A stretch of 64,000 nt of DNA from Amoebidium appalachense (taxonomy: Eukaryota > Ichthyosporea), in assembly GCA_963693365.1 (NCBI GenBank), contig CAVNZM010000001.1, positions 20,646,001-20,710,000 on the forward strand, read 5' to 3'. A program made the position numbers and the translations under genes. How positions within the stretch are numbered: the first letter of the stretch is position 1; each line of letters starts with the position of its first letter. The notes under the pieces are model-generated. The model did no database searches. It was given only the letters and a program-made list of their open reading frames with translations, and was not told the origin of the DNA. Below are positions 1 to 21,208 of this stretch, piece after piece.

Positions 1-34
1 CTTGGTGGTGGTGTTTGTCTTGTGTGTGTGTGTG

Positions 35-107
<73 letters not shown>

Positions 108-806
108 GGGGGGTTTAGATCGTAGTGCAAACGTGTGGTCCTTTTTTTTTTTTTTTTGTGCGTGCATGTGTGTGTGTTTTTCTTCCCTCCCTCGTAATCA
201 AGCAGGCGGAGTTCAACTGTCGTACAATATAAGCTACCTTGGATAGGATCGAGATCATGCATGATATGTGGGACAACCGCAAAAATGCAGGTGCGAATTT
301 GCAACGTGTGTGTGGACGTGCAGGCCTGTTTGCTCCCCCCAGCTGCATTGTGCAAGTAAATGGACGGTAAAGCGAGTCATGCAGGCACAAAGACCCTGTC
401 TTTATTTCTTATGGTAGCCTGCTTGGTGTACCGGTGTAAATAACTAAATAAAAAAAATGGTACAGTCACGACATTGCCCCTCCACCGCCCGTCACACGTG
501 TGGAACCGATTGTGCCTGCTTTACCTGATCACCTGCACATACTTCACATCTGACAGGGTGTGCAATCACAAAGCGTACCATGTTTGTTATGGGGCCAGCC
601 TGAAATTTGCCTCAGTCCGCCAACATCTATATACGTTTGGTATGTCTTGCTCTGATTAGTGGCAGGCAGATACAAACACCTCTAAAGATGTTTCCTACGC
701 AAAGCACACCCCCACCCACCCCATGTGCACACACACACCCTGCCTGTCCCCATCTCGGAGGAGTCCAACCATGCAAGTCCAACCCCCCCCCCCCCCCTCC
801 CCTCCT
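1..806. other. Region downstream of ZC3H15, repeat-rich, no gene seen
   Basis: It opens with a (GT)n tract at about 22-91 running into a G run (about 91-113). No recognisable protein is encoded. AATAAA-like A/T-rich sequence at about 440-458 lies downstream of the ZC3H15 stop only on the opposite strand sense, so I do not assign a terminator. Confidence 0.6.
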
Positions 807-8434
<7,628 letters not shown>

Positions 8435-9183
8435 GGTGGCGGGTGGGGGGCAAAACGCCTATACACTCGTGGGTGGGTTGGTGTGCTGGCCTATACCAGG
8501 GTGAAGAGCAATAAAAAGATCCCTTTTCACTTTAAAAATTACTGTTTTTTTCCGTTTCCGCCCTCGTGTTACTCTGGTAATCTCAAACGCTGCTACCGCA
8601 AAGCTCCCTCACCCCGTCTCTTGCTCGCCGCTATAGCCTACTGCAACTCAAAGTCACGGTGAAACTGCCTCACTTGAGCCCAGGAAAAACATGAGCAGTC
8701 ATATGGTCACACCTGAGCGGCAACACATTAACCTGCTGTTTGTTTATGACTTTATGTGGTTGGCTTAAACGGCTTTAGTCGCATTTATGCGCTTTTATCG
8801 TCTGTTCCTGTCATGGGCTGGTACCACCAGTGATGCAATCCAAAGTTCTGGAAAGGGTGCGATAAAAGGTGGGGAGAGCGCCGAAAAGTGCAACCGAAAT
8901 ATATGTGCGGAGAGAGACGAAAAAAATGCTTCAGAAATACAGGTGCAGAGAGATACGAAAAACGCAACCGAAGCACAGGTGCGCACACGCGGACATGTAC
9001 ATAGTTAACAGTGCTCGCGCAGATGAACGCGCACGCAAGGGCACCAGACACCTAGCTTTACAGGCACACGTGGACATAACACACAAATGCGCACTACAAC
9101 ATCGACACAGAAATGCATGGACGGACAAGAACATGAGAATACTGACACATACCAGGGTCACTTATACCAATATAGAAGGTCTT

Positions 9184-9235
<52 letters not shown>

Positions 9236-9497
9236 CTTATGGAGTCCGCCAGAAAAAGATGTTCAACATAAAAAAGAACAAATACAGCGAGTACTCGCAA
9301 CAACAGACACACAGACACTTTTAAAGTGGCATGAATGTACCCAAACCATACACAAATGCAGATGCACATACTTCAAGTACTAAGAGACACGCACACACAC
9401 CGACTCCTCCCATTCACACACACACGTGCGCACATGCAGGCACTTGTATGCATGTGCAGGGCAAACACACACAAATACACACCGTGAGACACACACA

Positions 9498-9555
<58 letters not shown>

Positions 9556-9768
9556 TTGAAGGGCACATAGTGCACAGACACACGTACAGAAGTTCGCAGA
9601 CATGCACAAGCCATACACCCGAGAAAGAGCACGGGCCAAGTTTGTATAGTTGGAACCCAAAAATTCTTTCGTGGGTCGGTGCCCACAAATGGACGTTCGT
9701 CAAGGATAAGGCACTAATAAAAACGGTTAAGGGGGACAAGTTCACACATGCATATGAACGACAACACA

Positions 9769-9822
<54 letters not shown>

Positions 9823-9937
9823 ACACAATCAGGGTAGAGCGCAGGACACAAGCACAGCCATGGACACACAAGCGCTTGCACACACACGTGTTGAAACAAA
9901 CACTCTAACCGCTCATCACACACACATCCACACAGAC

Positions 9938-9986
<49 letters not shown>

Positions 9987-10040
9987 ATGATACACAGGAA
10001 CCAAGCAAAACACACACACACACACACACACACACATACT

Positions 10041-10095
<55 letters not shown>

Positions 10096-10290
10096 GCGCA
10101 GACACATGCACCCATGCATGCACATCAACGGAGCCAGCACGTGCACACGCATGGCGGAGGAGTGCATAAACAAGCACGGCCCCTCTTTCCCCCCGTCTTT
10201 CACCAGTACCACCACCATCACTGTCCCCCGTTTCTCATCTGACTCTACAGTACTTAGCCTCCCCGCCCCCCTTCCCCTTTGGTTGGCTGG
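8435..10290. repeat. Intergenic region dominated by (CA)n clusters
   Basis: Between the ZC3H15 start and the next coding-like sequence I see no gene. CA arrays lie at about 9186-9231, 9499-9553, 9770-9815, 9942-9983, 10010-10034 and 10044-10094. The first 300 bp upstream of the ZC3H15 ATG are ordinary sequence and should hold its promoter, but no motif can be assigned. Confidence 0.7.
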
Positions 10291-10299
10291 TATATACAC

Positions 10300-10571
10300 T
10301 GGTGAGCACGGAACCTCCACATACGAGGGTGTTTTAGTCTGCAGCTGGCCGCCAAGGGCACGTAGGTGTGTTCGTGAGGGGTGCACACTCTGCATGTTCC
10401 AAGCCTGACTGTTGCGGTACATCATACACGTGCAGCTTTCGGGATATTCTTTCATGAAGGGGGCCATTCTCACAGTATTTAGTAACCGTGTATGAAGCAA
10501 TGCTTGGCTTGTTGTGATCACAACTGTGGGAGGTTTTTTTTTTTTTTGTGGTGTGTGTGTGTGTGTGTGGT

Positions 10572-10602
<31 letters not shown>

Positions 10603-10739
10603 GGGGGGGAGGGGGGGGAGGGGGAGGATTGGTGGGAGAGGGGGTGGGGTGGCGGCCTGATCAAACGGCCCCCAAATGCTCGTCGTACCCCTTGCAGCGC
10701 GTTGCTTAGGCAAACGCAAGAGGGTGCGCGATTGCACCC

Positions 10740-10770
<31 letters not shown>

Positions 10771-11250
10771 CGCGCGTGTGTGTGTGGTGTGTGTGTGTGT
10801 GTGTGTGTGTGTTTATTGTGTGTTTTCTATGTGTGCACATGTGCACACATATCACGGCGTGTTTACCATGATGTGTGTGTGTATGTACATGTGTAGTACC
10901 GTTAGGGTCCTGATATAGCTTCTGTACGATCTGCTTAAGCTTGGCCCGTGCAAACTTAGCAAATACATGGTATGCTCACTCTGACATTTGTGTGTGAGCG
11001 CATGTATTGTGTGTAGGCACACGAGCCGAACAATGGCCCCCGAACCTGCTGGGTTGCTGTGCGAAGGCACGTGACGGTCATGGTGGTTGCCCCGCATGCT
11101 GTCAAGCCCATGGCCATGGCAAACATGCTTAGTGCCCCTACTTGCCGTCAACTTGCTGGCGATGCATGGATTCCGAAGCACGTGTGTACGCCAGAAAATA
11201 CTAAAGATGGGAAGGTGGGGACGGGAGTGAGAGAAGCCAGGCACCAAATG
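10300..11250 (-). other. Unassigned coding-like stretch (possible exons of an unknown gene)
   Basis: Three short minus-strand segments look more protein-like than the surrounding repeats: near 10968-10908 (contains ARAKLKQIVQKLYQDPN), near 10735-10660, and near 10470-10290. Splice-like sites exist, but I could not link them in phase or recognise a family. They may be remnants of a gene or chance open frames. Confidence 0.25.
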
Positions 11251-12060
11251 GGGGGAGGGGGGTCAGGGGGTGAGAAGCAGGGGACAGCTGCAGCTGGCCC
11301 GAGAGAGAAATATTGGGGCCCGAGAGGGGGAGAAAAATGCCTCCCCCCTCCCCCTCCCCCCCCCCCCCTCCCCCCCATATGGGCCTTCTCTCGAGAGCTC
11401 TCATTGTGTTTATCATAAAAGTTTTCAATTTTTCTTTAGGAGGATGCGGCACAGGTCACTGCGCATGCAACCCCCCCCCCCCCCCCCCCCCCCCTCCCCC
11501 CCCTCCCAGAGCCCCCCCCCCCCCCCCCCCCCCCCCCCAACTCCCTGGGGGCCGATCAATGAGCTCTCAGGTTTCCCATTTTCTTTTTCTCCGGAGGGAC
11601 CATCGGGGCACGGCACTGCCCCCCCCTCCCTCCCTCCCTCCCCCCCCCCCCCCCCTCCCCGCCTTCCCCCCCTCTGACCCCCCCCCCCCCCACCACCACC
11701 ACCACCCACTTCTCACCTCTCCTTTGCAGAGGCAGTGAGAGAGAAAGAGGGCGGTGTGTGTGTGTGTGTGTGGGGGGGGGGGAGGGAAGAGAGAGAGGGG
11801 GGGGAGGGAGATGAAGAGAGAGAGAGTGGGAGAGTGAGAGAGGGACGGAGGGAGGGAGGGAGGGAGGGAGGGAAGAAGGGAGGGAGGGAGAGAGGGAGGG
11901 AGGGAGGGAGAAAGTTAAGGGAGGGAGGGAGGGAGGGAGGGAGGGAGGGAGGGAGGGAGGGAGGGAGGGAGGGAGGGAGGGAGGGAGGGAGGGATGGAGG
12001 AAGGGAGGTAGGGAGGGAGGGAGGGATGGATGGAGGGAGGGAGAGAGGGGGAATTTCAAA
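11250..12060. repeat. Homopolymer C tracts and a (GGGA)n array
   Basis: C-runs lie at about 11341-11377, 11470-11540 and 11640-11690. An imperfect GGGA/GGGAGA array follows at about 11760-12052. No coding sequence is recognised. Confidence 0.9.
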
Positions 12061-12394
12061 GGAGAGAGAGAGGAGAGGGAGAGAGGATAGAGAGCCCCTT
12101 TCCCCTAGATCTCTAGAGCACAGAACTATTGGCAAGTTCCTTTTTCTTTCGGGTGATGCGGCTGCGCATTTGCTACAGTAGCGGCAATGGGAAACCACCG
12201 TGACATAGCTGCGGTGGCCCCATAACAGGGCTGCATGGTCCTGCACGTTCTGCCATCTTAGAAGTGTCACTGTGGCAGTCGCTCAGAAGAATCAATCAGA
12301 CTGTTCGAGTTTCTTAGTCAGAAGAACGTCTACCGGGACGCTGCAATAACCCTGTTAGAGGCTCTCTCAGCTACATGCGCACGCGCAAGATACC

Positions 12395-12640
12395 ATGATG
12401 ATGCATGGTGGGCAGAGATGGTGGGCACTCCCCTCTGTGTTCAGAGGGCCCTGTTGGTGGGCAGTTCGAATCACGGTCCTCTGAACATATCTCAGGCCAC
12501 TAGTTTGGCGAGTTCAAATGCGGCCGGCGGCCCAGTCTCCAAGGCTATGTAACCACTGGCTTACGTAAATGGCCGGGCACTACTACGCTGTGTCGCCTGC
12601 GGCAACCAAAAAAAAAAAAAGAAAAAGAAAAGAAAAGAGG
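12395..12640 (+). mobile_element. SINE-like element with A-rich tail
   Basis: A GC-rich body contains TTGGTGGGCAGTTCGAATCAC, which resembles the RNA polymerase III box B of a tRNA-derived head, and ends in an A-rich tail (about 12606-12639, A13 then GAAAA units). I see no clear box A or target-site duplication, so the limits are approximate. Confidence 0.45.
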
Positions 12641-13199
12641 CCGCAGGGAAGACATGGTACCAGTTGCAGCACTCGGAGGCGGCCGGCCGACTCGACTCCG
12701 AGTCTCGGCCGGGACTCCCAACCGCCGGCCGTGAGCCACCCCCGTACCTAATTGGCTCACTTTATTTTAGCGCGGGAAGATTTATCCAATCACAGCGCGG
12801 CACCTCCGACAAAGTGCTCACTGGTTCAAAGAACTGGAAACTGATGGAAAGTTGCAGGGCCCCAAAAGAGCCCCACTGGTGCTGACACTTGACTTTCAAG
12901 CAGCAGAAAGGGAACTGTTTCTGTGAGCGTGGATCAGAAAAACACGCAAGTGAAAACAGTACATGCAAAAATGAAAGTGTTGAGGATATCTTAGTGGTGC
13001 TCAAAGGAGAGGAATAAGTTCTACTTTTGCAGCTGCAGCTGTGAGCAGCAAGTGGAATATTAACAGTTTCAGAACCGATCGGAAGACCTTGGCCGACCTT
13101 CCGTTGACAAACTGAGCAGGGTGAAAACGAAACCTGCTGCCTCCCAACTTAAAAATTACCCGTACGTCTATTTTGTGTAACTGCTAGTTGCGGAGAACC
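12641..13199. other. Intergenic, promoter side of the small three-exon gene
   Basis: A GC-rich patch (12670-12760) rich in CGGCCG is followed by ordinary sequence with CCAAT-like ATCCAATCAC at about 12784. No gene seen. This is the likely promoter region for the gene starting at 13200. Confidence 0.4.
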
Positions 13200-13961
13200 A
13201 TGCTGTCTTTGTTTTCGAGCGTCCTTGGCCGCTACACGAGCATCCTTGCGTTCAAGGTGGGCCGCACCTTTTTGAAGTTGTGCAACATAATCCGTGCTAA
13301 TGGCAAAAAAGGGAGCCTACCTGGCCGCAATAGAAGCCCAGAAGCAACGTAGTGTATAGAGGTCGTGTTGCTTCCTCTCCTGGCTTCCGCTTTTTTCATA
13401 GGCCTTTTCACTTAGGCTATAGCAACAATGCACAATCACGTGGTAGTGGCGCCAATGCCAACCGTGGGTCAGTGCAAGGAACCGGTATTCTGTTCACCTC
13501 TTCATAGTGTACACACCCAAACAACATGGTTTGATGTGCACGCGCACTGACTTGGATTGTTTGCAGGCGGCATTTGGCAGAGCATTTTGGCAGATGGCTT
13601 CGAGAGGGGCACGGTTGGCCGAGGCCTCTGCTGCCCGGGCATTGACAGCGCCGCCCACGGCAGCAACCCGGGCAGGTGCAGCCGTGGCGGTGGACACCAG
13701 AAAGAAGCTTATGAAGGTGGGTCGTAATAAGGTGGTGAATAGGGTGATGAAGGGTGATCAGTGGTGGCATCTTTTTCCCACTCTCGTTTTGGACAAAGGG
13801 CACTTCTAGCTCGCTGATAGTGCACATCATGCTATGCATTTAAGCTGACTTCCCAAAGTGTACGCTTCAGACTGACACAAGCACTTCCAACACAGGCAAG
13901 CACAGCGCACGAGGAGGCCCGAGACCGCATCCTGATGGGCATGTACTCCTTTGGCCTGTGA
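13200..13961 (+). CDS. Small protein of unknown function, 90 residues, three exons
   Basis: Exons 13200-13256, 13567-13716 and 13896-13961, all with GT-AG borders and all in phase 0, ending in TGA. The start ATG follows AGAACC. The protein begins MLSLFSSVLGRYTSILAF, a hydrophobic stretch with basic residues. The middle is rich in Ala, Arg and Thr (MASRGARLAEASAARALTA), like a mitochondrial presequence or small inner-membrane protein. It ends in HEEARDRILMGMYSFGL. I do not recognise the family. Support comes from three consecutive phase-0 exons with proper splice sites and low repeat content compared with the surroundings. A mitochondrial location is inference only. Confidence 0.55.
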
Positions 13962-15110
13962 CCGGGTGACTGTTGCGGCTGCCTTCCTGTTTTGGGTTTA
14001 TTAACCCAGGAACACACATTCGCCGGACAGAAGTTGTGCCTGAAAACTCTGCACGGCGTATGCAACTTCCCTTTCGAAGTTCGTGGCGTGAGCGTGGCCT
14101 TTGAGTGAGGCCTTGGTAGCAGTTGGCAGGATGATATGTTTTGTAAGCTACGGTGGTATCCATTTCTGCTAACGGCAAGCAATTTTTTTTAATGCTGTTC
14201 GCTTTTTGCTATGAAATGTGTACGCTTTCTTATTCTTGAAACCCCCCTCCTCCCGCCCTTTCTTCTCCACTCTCCTTTCCTTTCCTGAACCCACGTGGTT
14301 TCTTCTATTATTTTTCTCCTATTATTTTTGCTTTTTTCTTTTCAACTAATTCTCTTTTTGGATTATTGACACACCACGAACTCTCCCCTTGGCTCGATCT
14401 CTCGTTCTTTTCATAGCTTTGATTTTGCTTCTTCATGGCATCTGGAGTAGGTGCTAGCGTTTTTGCTCTTAGAAGCACTTTCACGCGCGACTTCCTTGAA
14501 TATACAATACGCTGCACGAAACCAGAGCAAGGATGGTTGGCTCGGGACTTGCTTGCTGTCAACGGCACACTACATAATACTTGTATTCCCGTCAGTAGGC
14601 TGGTGCGCTTGGGGCACTTATCGTCTGCCTATTTCTATGTACTTACTGTACATATGTGGTATGTATGTATGTATGCACCTTCAGGTGCCTAATAAAGTTT
14701 TTCAGAAAGCTTGCTCTAAAGTATTCCGACTGTCAGAGGATTGCTTCCAGTTTCACCCACTTATCAATTGCAACGGAGTCCCTTTACTTGCCTTCTTTGG
14801 CCTCGAAACCTCACAAGCCGGTGAGTAGGACTTGACTATAACACACCTTATCAGACCCTGAACAGAAGGGTCTCTATCATACCACGCTATAGGCGTTCAC
14901 AAACCGACAAACACCGTGACAACCGTACACTAACAAGTCACTCTTGACCGGTTTATGGCACACATACACCCTCCGGGTTGTAGCGGGATGTTGACACTCA
15001 GTTGTACCCATCAGAGAGAGACGAGGTGCTCGTCCGGCCTTGCTTGACCCCGCCCTCCTGTGGGCAGACAGGACCTATAGAGAGCCATTTCTACGTCCAA
15101 GGTTGAAGAT
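13962..15110. other. Intergenic stretch with one possible short gene fragment
   Basis: A plus-strand open frame of 85 codons begins at 14435 (MASGVGASVFALRST) and ends at a TAA that is part of AATAAA at about 14691. Just beyond, 14709-14820 is open and followed by a GTGAGT donor. Neither is recognised. The rest shows nothing. Confidence 0.3.
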
Positions 15111-15522
15111 ATGGCGCAGCAGGCACGCAGGAAGGTGTGGGCAAGGTGGGGAGGGTACTTGTGGTGTGGGTGGGGGGCTGTTAAGACCTCCTTGGTGTGC
15201 ACACGGCTGTCTCGTTGTGCCCCTCTCTTCCCGTTTTTTCGTTGTGCGTTTGGCCTGATTTCGTCTGCACCTTCCTGGATAGTCAGTCATCTGCTACTGC
15301 CCAACTTTTGCTCCCTTGAATCCCTGCTGCAAGGAAGAATTAGCACGCTTGACCCGGCACGGGCATACCAGTGCAACCCAACCACACAAACACAAACACA
15401 CACTCCCTCTCCCTTCTTCTCACCAACCCCGCTCCCCTTCCCCCCTAGCTCTCTGCCGGTCTCCTTTTCAGACCAAAGTCTACTCCTCTCTCGCGCACAC
15501 ACACAGCGTCTCTCTTGCGCGC

Positions 15523-15587
<65 letters not shown>

Positions 15588-16026
15588 CTCACTCTCTCGC
15601 TCTCTCACTTTCGTGTCCACCTGCTTCCGTCCTTTCGATTGTCCACTAGTAACATTTACATCCTTTATCAAGCATCTACCCGGAAAGGTCCTCACTGATT
15701 GCCGGATGGCAAGGGCAATCCTAAACTAGCTCGTGTCAGTGTTTTCTCTGCGTAGGCAAAAGATCGCACAGCTACCTTGTACATCAGCATCCCTCCCCCC
15801 TCCCCCCCCCCCCCCCCCCCCCCCCCCACCCCACCCTTTCCCTCCCCCTCCCTCCAATCCCTCACCATCGCTAACCCCATCTACCTGTCCGGCCAATACC
15901 ACACACCTGTTTCTGTCCCTGGAGATTGGACCTGAGATTCACACAAATGCTCCATCAATCTTCTGCCCCGCCCCCCTCCCCCCTCCTCCCCCTCCCCCTC
16001 CCTCTCCTCCCTCCTCCCCCCCCTCG

Positions 16027-16065
<39 letters not shown>

Positions 16066-16671
16066 TCCCACACACACACACCACGCACACACACGCACAC
16101 ACACACACACACACCCACACGCACACATACAGGCTACGGCCCCCAACAGGGCACCCACTAGTGCTGGTGTTGGCTGATGGCTGGTGTGTTGTGCGGACAG
16201 ACAGCAGCAGGCTGCACCTGTTCCATCACGACACCTTAAAGGTGAGTTTGCCACACTCTCACTTCATGAGCAAGGAACAAGCAATGGGATTGGCACGTGA
16301 GTGGGAATGGGCTGTGCGAAGAGGGAGAGGCGCGGGGGGGGGGGGGGGGGGGGGGGGAGGGAGGGGGGGGGGGGGGGGGGGGGGATGGGGGGGTGGGCGG
16401 GTTCAGTGGTAGGCGGTGGGTGAGCTAGTAGGTTGGTTGGTGGAGAAAGGAAGAGTTGTGGTGGTGGAGGTGGTGGAGCAGGTGCATGTGGGTGGGTGGG
16501 TGGGTGGTTGCATCTAGGTGGGTGGATGGGCGTGGGTGGTGAGTGGGTGGGTAGGTGCAAGGTTTTTTGTGTGTGCATGGGATGGGTATGTGGGATGGAT
16601 GGGTGTGTGTGTGTCTGGGGGGGGGGGGAGGGGGGGATGTGTGTGTGTGTGGGGAGGGGGGGCGGGGATGT

Positions 16672-16702
<31 letters not shown>

Positions 16703-16997
16703 GGGGAGGGGGGAGGTGTCTGTGTGCGTGTGTGTGTATGAGTGTGCATGCGCATGTGTATGCATGTGTACCTTGGGAGGATGCCGGAGGGAGGGGGGGG
16801 GGAGCATGATTTATCTGAAGAGAGGCCTACACATAGTCCACACATACTCTGACAAACCCCGCCTCCCTCAGGTTGCTATCCCAAAACAGTTGAAAATCAC
16901 AGAGGAGGGCACGTATAAATGCGTGTGCGCACAAAAGTTACACACGTAAGCACATTCCCAGACACATTCTGACCACACATACCCACGTGTGTGAAAA

Positions 16998-17047
<50 letters not shown>

Positions 17048-19140
17048 TTCCCCTCTCTCACACATGCAAGCAGGCAGTGCTGGCCTACCCCTCCACCGTG
17101 TGCTCTGTTGTGGCCCACACCGACCAAGTCTTTGTGGCCACCGATAAGACCGTCTGGGCCATCGACCTCTCAGAATTGTATAGCCCCAGTTCTCTGCCCC
17201 ACCCTCTTCTCTCGGTCCCTCCCTGCGTTTTTCTCTCTCCTTGCTTTGAGCACGCACTCTGCTCTCCTTTATACTGGTTGGGGAATTGGGTTTTTTAATA
17301 GAGTCTCAGTAACGTTCTTCTTTTTTGCTTGGGGTTGCTCTGTTTGTAAATGCTCACACTTCGTTGTGATGTGTCCTATCTCTGGCTTCTGGAATAACAT
17401 TTCTCGTCTTTGGCCACTGTGGGTCGACTCACCCATTGCAGTTGGGAGTATCAATTGGGTTGGGAACCATGCGTTAAAGGTCGGAGAGTGAGAAGCCGTC
17501 TTTAATGGAGGCATGGGAACAACCTGACGAAGGGCCCTGTCCACATTTTTTGTGGCTGTTCACTGTCCTTACTTTCATATTTGCAACATTCTCATGCATA
17601 CCCCCCCCCCCCATCTTCACCGTTTTGCTCACCTTGCTTGCATAAGCAACCCTGCTCGTCTTTGATCAAGACGGGTTGACCCACCCAAGTTCAGTTGATG
17701 CTGCTGTCTGAGTTGGAGCGTCGTATATACGCGGGCTAAGGGGTCGAAACTCAGACGCAATTGATGACTTGGGCCCTCCCTGAGGATGGGCTCTGCTTAT
17801 GACGCATACTGTGCGCATGGCTGATGCTGCATACTTGAATGTTTGCCTTTGCATGTGTCCTGCACCATGCTTCTCATCGTGTATGCGTACTTCGTACTGT
17901 GTTCCGCATTCAAACCCCCCCCCCCCCCCAGCCACACTTTCTCTTTTACTCGATCACCCGTTTTCCATCACTCGCCATACACTTAGGCCCCCCAACCTTC
18001 CCCCCCCCCCCCCCCCCCCAACTCCCAACCCCGTCGCCACGGCATCCCCCCCCCCCCCCCCCCTCCCCCCCAATGTCCGTACTACTGTGGCATTCGTAAC
18101 TTTGCACAAAGTACCTGCACAGGAACAACTACTAACGCTGGCTTGGTGGGCCCACAGGGGCGAGCAAGTTGCATCGACAGACACGGATGATGGTGGGTGC
18201 ATGTTTGTTCCGTAGCAGGGGGGAGGTGTGGTGCAAACAGGTGGTTACGAGGCTGAATGTGACGCAGGCATTGGTGTTTGGCTTTAGTGGTCATGGTTAC
18301 CGCCTTGCTCAGATGCACAACTATTGTTGCGGAGCACAAGCATGCATTGGCACTGTGCCATGCATGTGCACTTTGGGCAACCCCCCCCCCCCACCCCCCC
18401 TCCTCCCCCCTTCTTTCCCGGTGCCCCCCTTTCCCGTCCAATTTACCATACTGCTCCCCCCCCTTGCTCTTTTCCCTTCCTTGTTTCCCTCTTTTGCTCC
18501 TGCTTTCATCATGCCTGAACACAACCGAATCTTGACATGTTTTATCCATTCCCACAGACCCGCCTGTGCTTGTTGCTGCTGACGGCACACACGGGCACAT
18601 GATCATCCACCAATCAGACCGTCCCATCTTGTCGCTGCTACCCCGACCTGGTGGTGGGCTGTATTTGATTGGTGCAGGGGAGGGATGCCACACCGTGCAC
18701 GTGCTTGCCCATAGCAACACCACGTGGGCCAGCCGGCCCGTCGGGTCAATCCCGACCGACGACACCCACCCACATGGCCACATGTGCTGTGTGCTGTTTG
18801 TGGTGGGGCAGACTGCGGCACGGGGGTGTGTGGTGGGAATAGGCCGTGGGCTGCAGACCAGCCTGTTTGGTGTCGGGGTGGTGGTTGTGGGGGCCCATGT
18901 GCTGGTGGTGGGGTCCGAGGGGGGGAGGGTGGACTACTGTGCCGTGGGGCTGAGGGGGAATGCCGTGGAGACGGGCATGCTGTGCAGACTGCAGGTGGGT
19001 GGGTGGGGTTAGAGGGTGGGGAAGGGGGGCCGTGAGTGTGCGTGTCTAGGTGTGGGTGAGGGTGTTGGGGATAAGGGGTGTGCATGCTTGTGTGCATATA
19101 TGTTTGTGTACACACGTTCATTTGTCTCACTTCTCCAGCA

Positions 19141-19173
<33 letters not shown>

Positions 19174-19541
19174 TGCCTCTCCCTCCCCCCACCCCCCAAA
19201 GAAAAATCCCCCTTTAACTTTTCTTCTTTTCATCATATTTTGTGAGATGAGCGTACAGGGAACGAGGTGTTTGTTTTGGTGGTGCTGTGGGGGAGTGGGC
19301 CCCCCCGGGGGGGGGGGGGGGGGGGGGGGGAGAGAGAGAGAGAGGGGGTTATGTTGTGGTTTAAGTGGGGTCCACAAATCGGTGTTTGGAGTTCTGTGTG
19401 GTTGGGACTCCGGCATGGAGAGACAAGGTGTGTGGTTGAACATTTCTCTTGACATACTGTGTGCCGAGTGTCCTTACAGGAGATGAAGACTGGCCTGTTC
19501 AGTATGAACACCTCATTGGGAAAAGGGCTGTGTGAATTCGG

Positions 19542-19572
<31 letters not shown>

Positions 19573-21177
19573 GTTAAATAACATAACCCACCCGTCTGTC
19601 TGGCCGTCATGTTAAACCCCATGCACCCAGGAGCCAGTAGTGTCCATCGTGTCTGTGGGCCATGGTGAGCACCTGGTTGCTGTGGGTGCTGGGGGTCAGA
19701 TGGCTGTGTTTACAGCCCCAAGCATGCAGCATGCAGCACCCAGCTGCCGGCTGTACGACATACCTGGGCCTGTAGTCTGGGCCACAGCACACACACAGGG
19801 CATGCTGCATGCAACACCCACCAGCCTCTGGCTCACACCCCTATCGGCACACGGCAACAAGCGGAAGGCAGTGGGGGATGATACGGGGGATGGCCTCCCT
19901 CCCCATGTAAACAGTGAGGGGGTGGGGGGCGGGTCGGTTGCTGCAGTGTGCCCGATAGACGGGGGCATGGTGGGGTTGTGGGCCGATGGGCATGTGGGAT
20001 TGGTTGAGGTCGAGGATTCGGGTCATGGGCCGGGTCGGCAATACGAGTTGGCCCGTTTATTGCGTGAGTTGGGACAGCAGGCAGGCGAGCAGCAGCAAAT
20101 GGCAGGCCGGCAGCAGGCCGCAAGCACGTTGATTGGCCAACACAACCGCGCACTGCATGCACTCATGCACCAAGCCAATCAGAATGGGCCTGGCCTTCTG
20201 TCGTCCTCAATTTCCATTGGCTACCGCACCTTGGGCCCCGCACACTCCCACCAGCCATGCACCCCCACGGCTACAATCCACATTTCGAACCCTGGAGACC
20301 TGGGCCTTACCGGCCAATGGGCTGTGGTCATTCGGGTCGGTGCTGCCTGGCCCGGCCCGGCCCCCCACCCGACCTCTGCGGTCACACACACATTCCCAAT
20401 GGGTGGGCTGGCACGGGGGGGCACGTGGGAGGTGGATGTCCCTTTGGAAGTGGCTGGGCGCATGCTGCCTGCCTGTGTCAGTGTGTCTGTGGCATACTGC
20501 GGCCCTACAGCCCTGCATGGGGAGGATGGGGAGGAGGATGGGCTGGTGGGGGCAGTGGAGGTTGGAGAACACGTGGTGGATGTGCTGGGGGTGGGGGAGG
20601 TGTGCATGTGCACACCGCATGCAAGGAGGCCACATGGGCCACCCGTGCATGTGGGTGGGAACGGGGATGCAGTGGGGCTACTGGTGCGGATGCAGGCAGA
20701 GACAGAGGGCACGGGCACACAGGCACAGGTGGGTGCTAGGGTCTGCATGGGGCAGGGAGGCTGGCTGGTGCTGGGGGCTGACACACAGGCATGCCCACGG
20801 GCACAACATACATGTGCGCACAAAGATGGTCTGTCTCTGGGTGTATCTCCACACACACTGGTTTTGTGTCTTATTGTGGGTCTTCCCTGCCCATTGAGTT
20901 TTTTGCAGCTGTTGCTTTAAAGGAGGTTTCATTGGGCCAATATAAAGGCCCTTTCGGGTCGGGCCTAAATGCTGTTTGATGCGTATCTCGCCAATCACCA
21001 ACGTACATCGGTTTCAAGTCTGGCCCGACCTAACCCGTGGATTCCTAAAAGAACCCCCTTTTACTCTTCCCCATTACCCGGCTCTAACCTTGAACCCCCC
21101 CCCCCTCCCCCCCCCCCCCTCCCTCCCCTCAAAAGCTCTAGCCTCATTCGAAACATACTTGCCCCCCCCCCCCCCCT

Positions 21178-21208
<31 letters not shown>

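Noticed and set aside
12110-12270. Minus-strand frame starting MTLLRWQNVQDHAALLWGHR
   Set aside because: It runs into the GGGA array, has no linked exons and resembles no family that I know.
19267-20856. Alternative long frames on both strands over the FAAP100 main exon
   Set aside because: The region is GC-rich and open in several frames; only the frame from 19631 agrees with neighbouring exon phases and with FAAP100.
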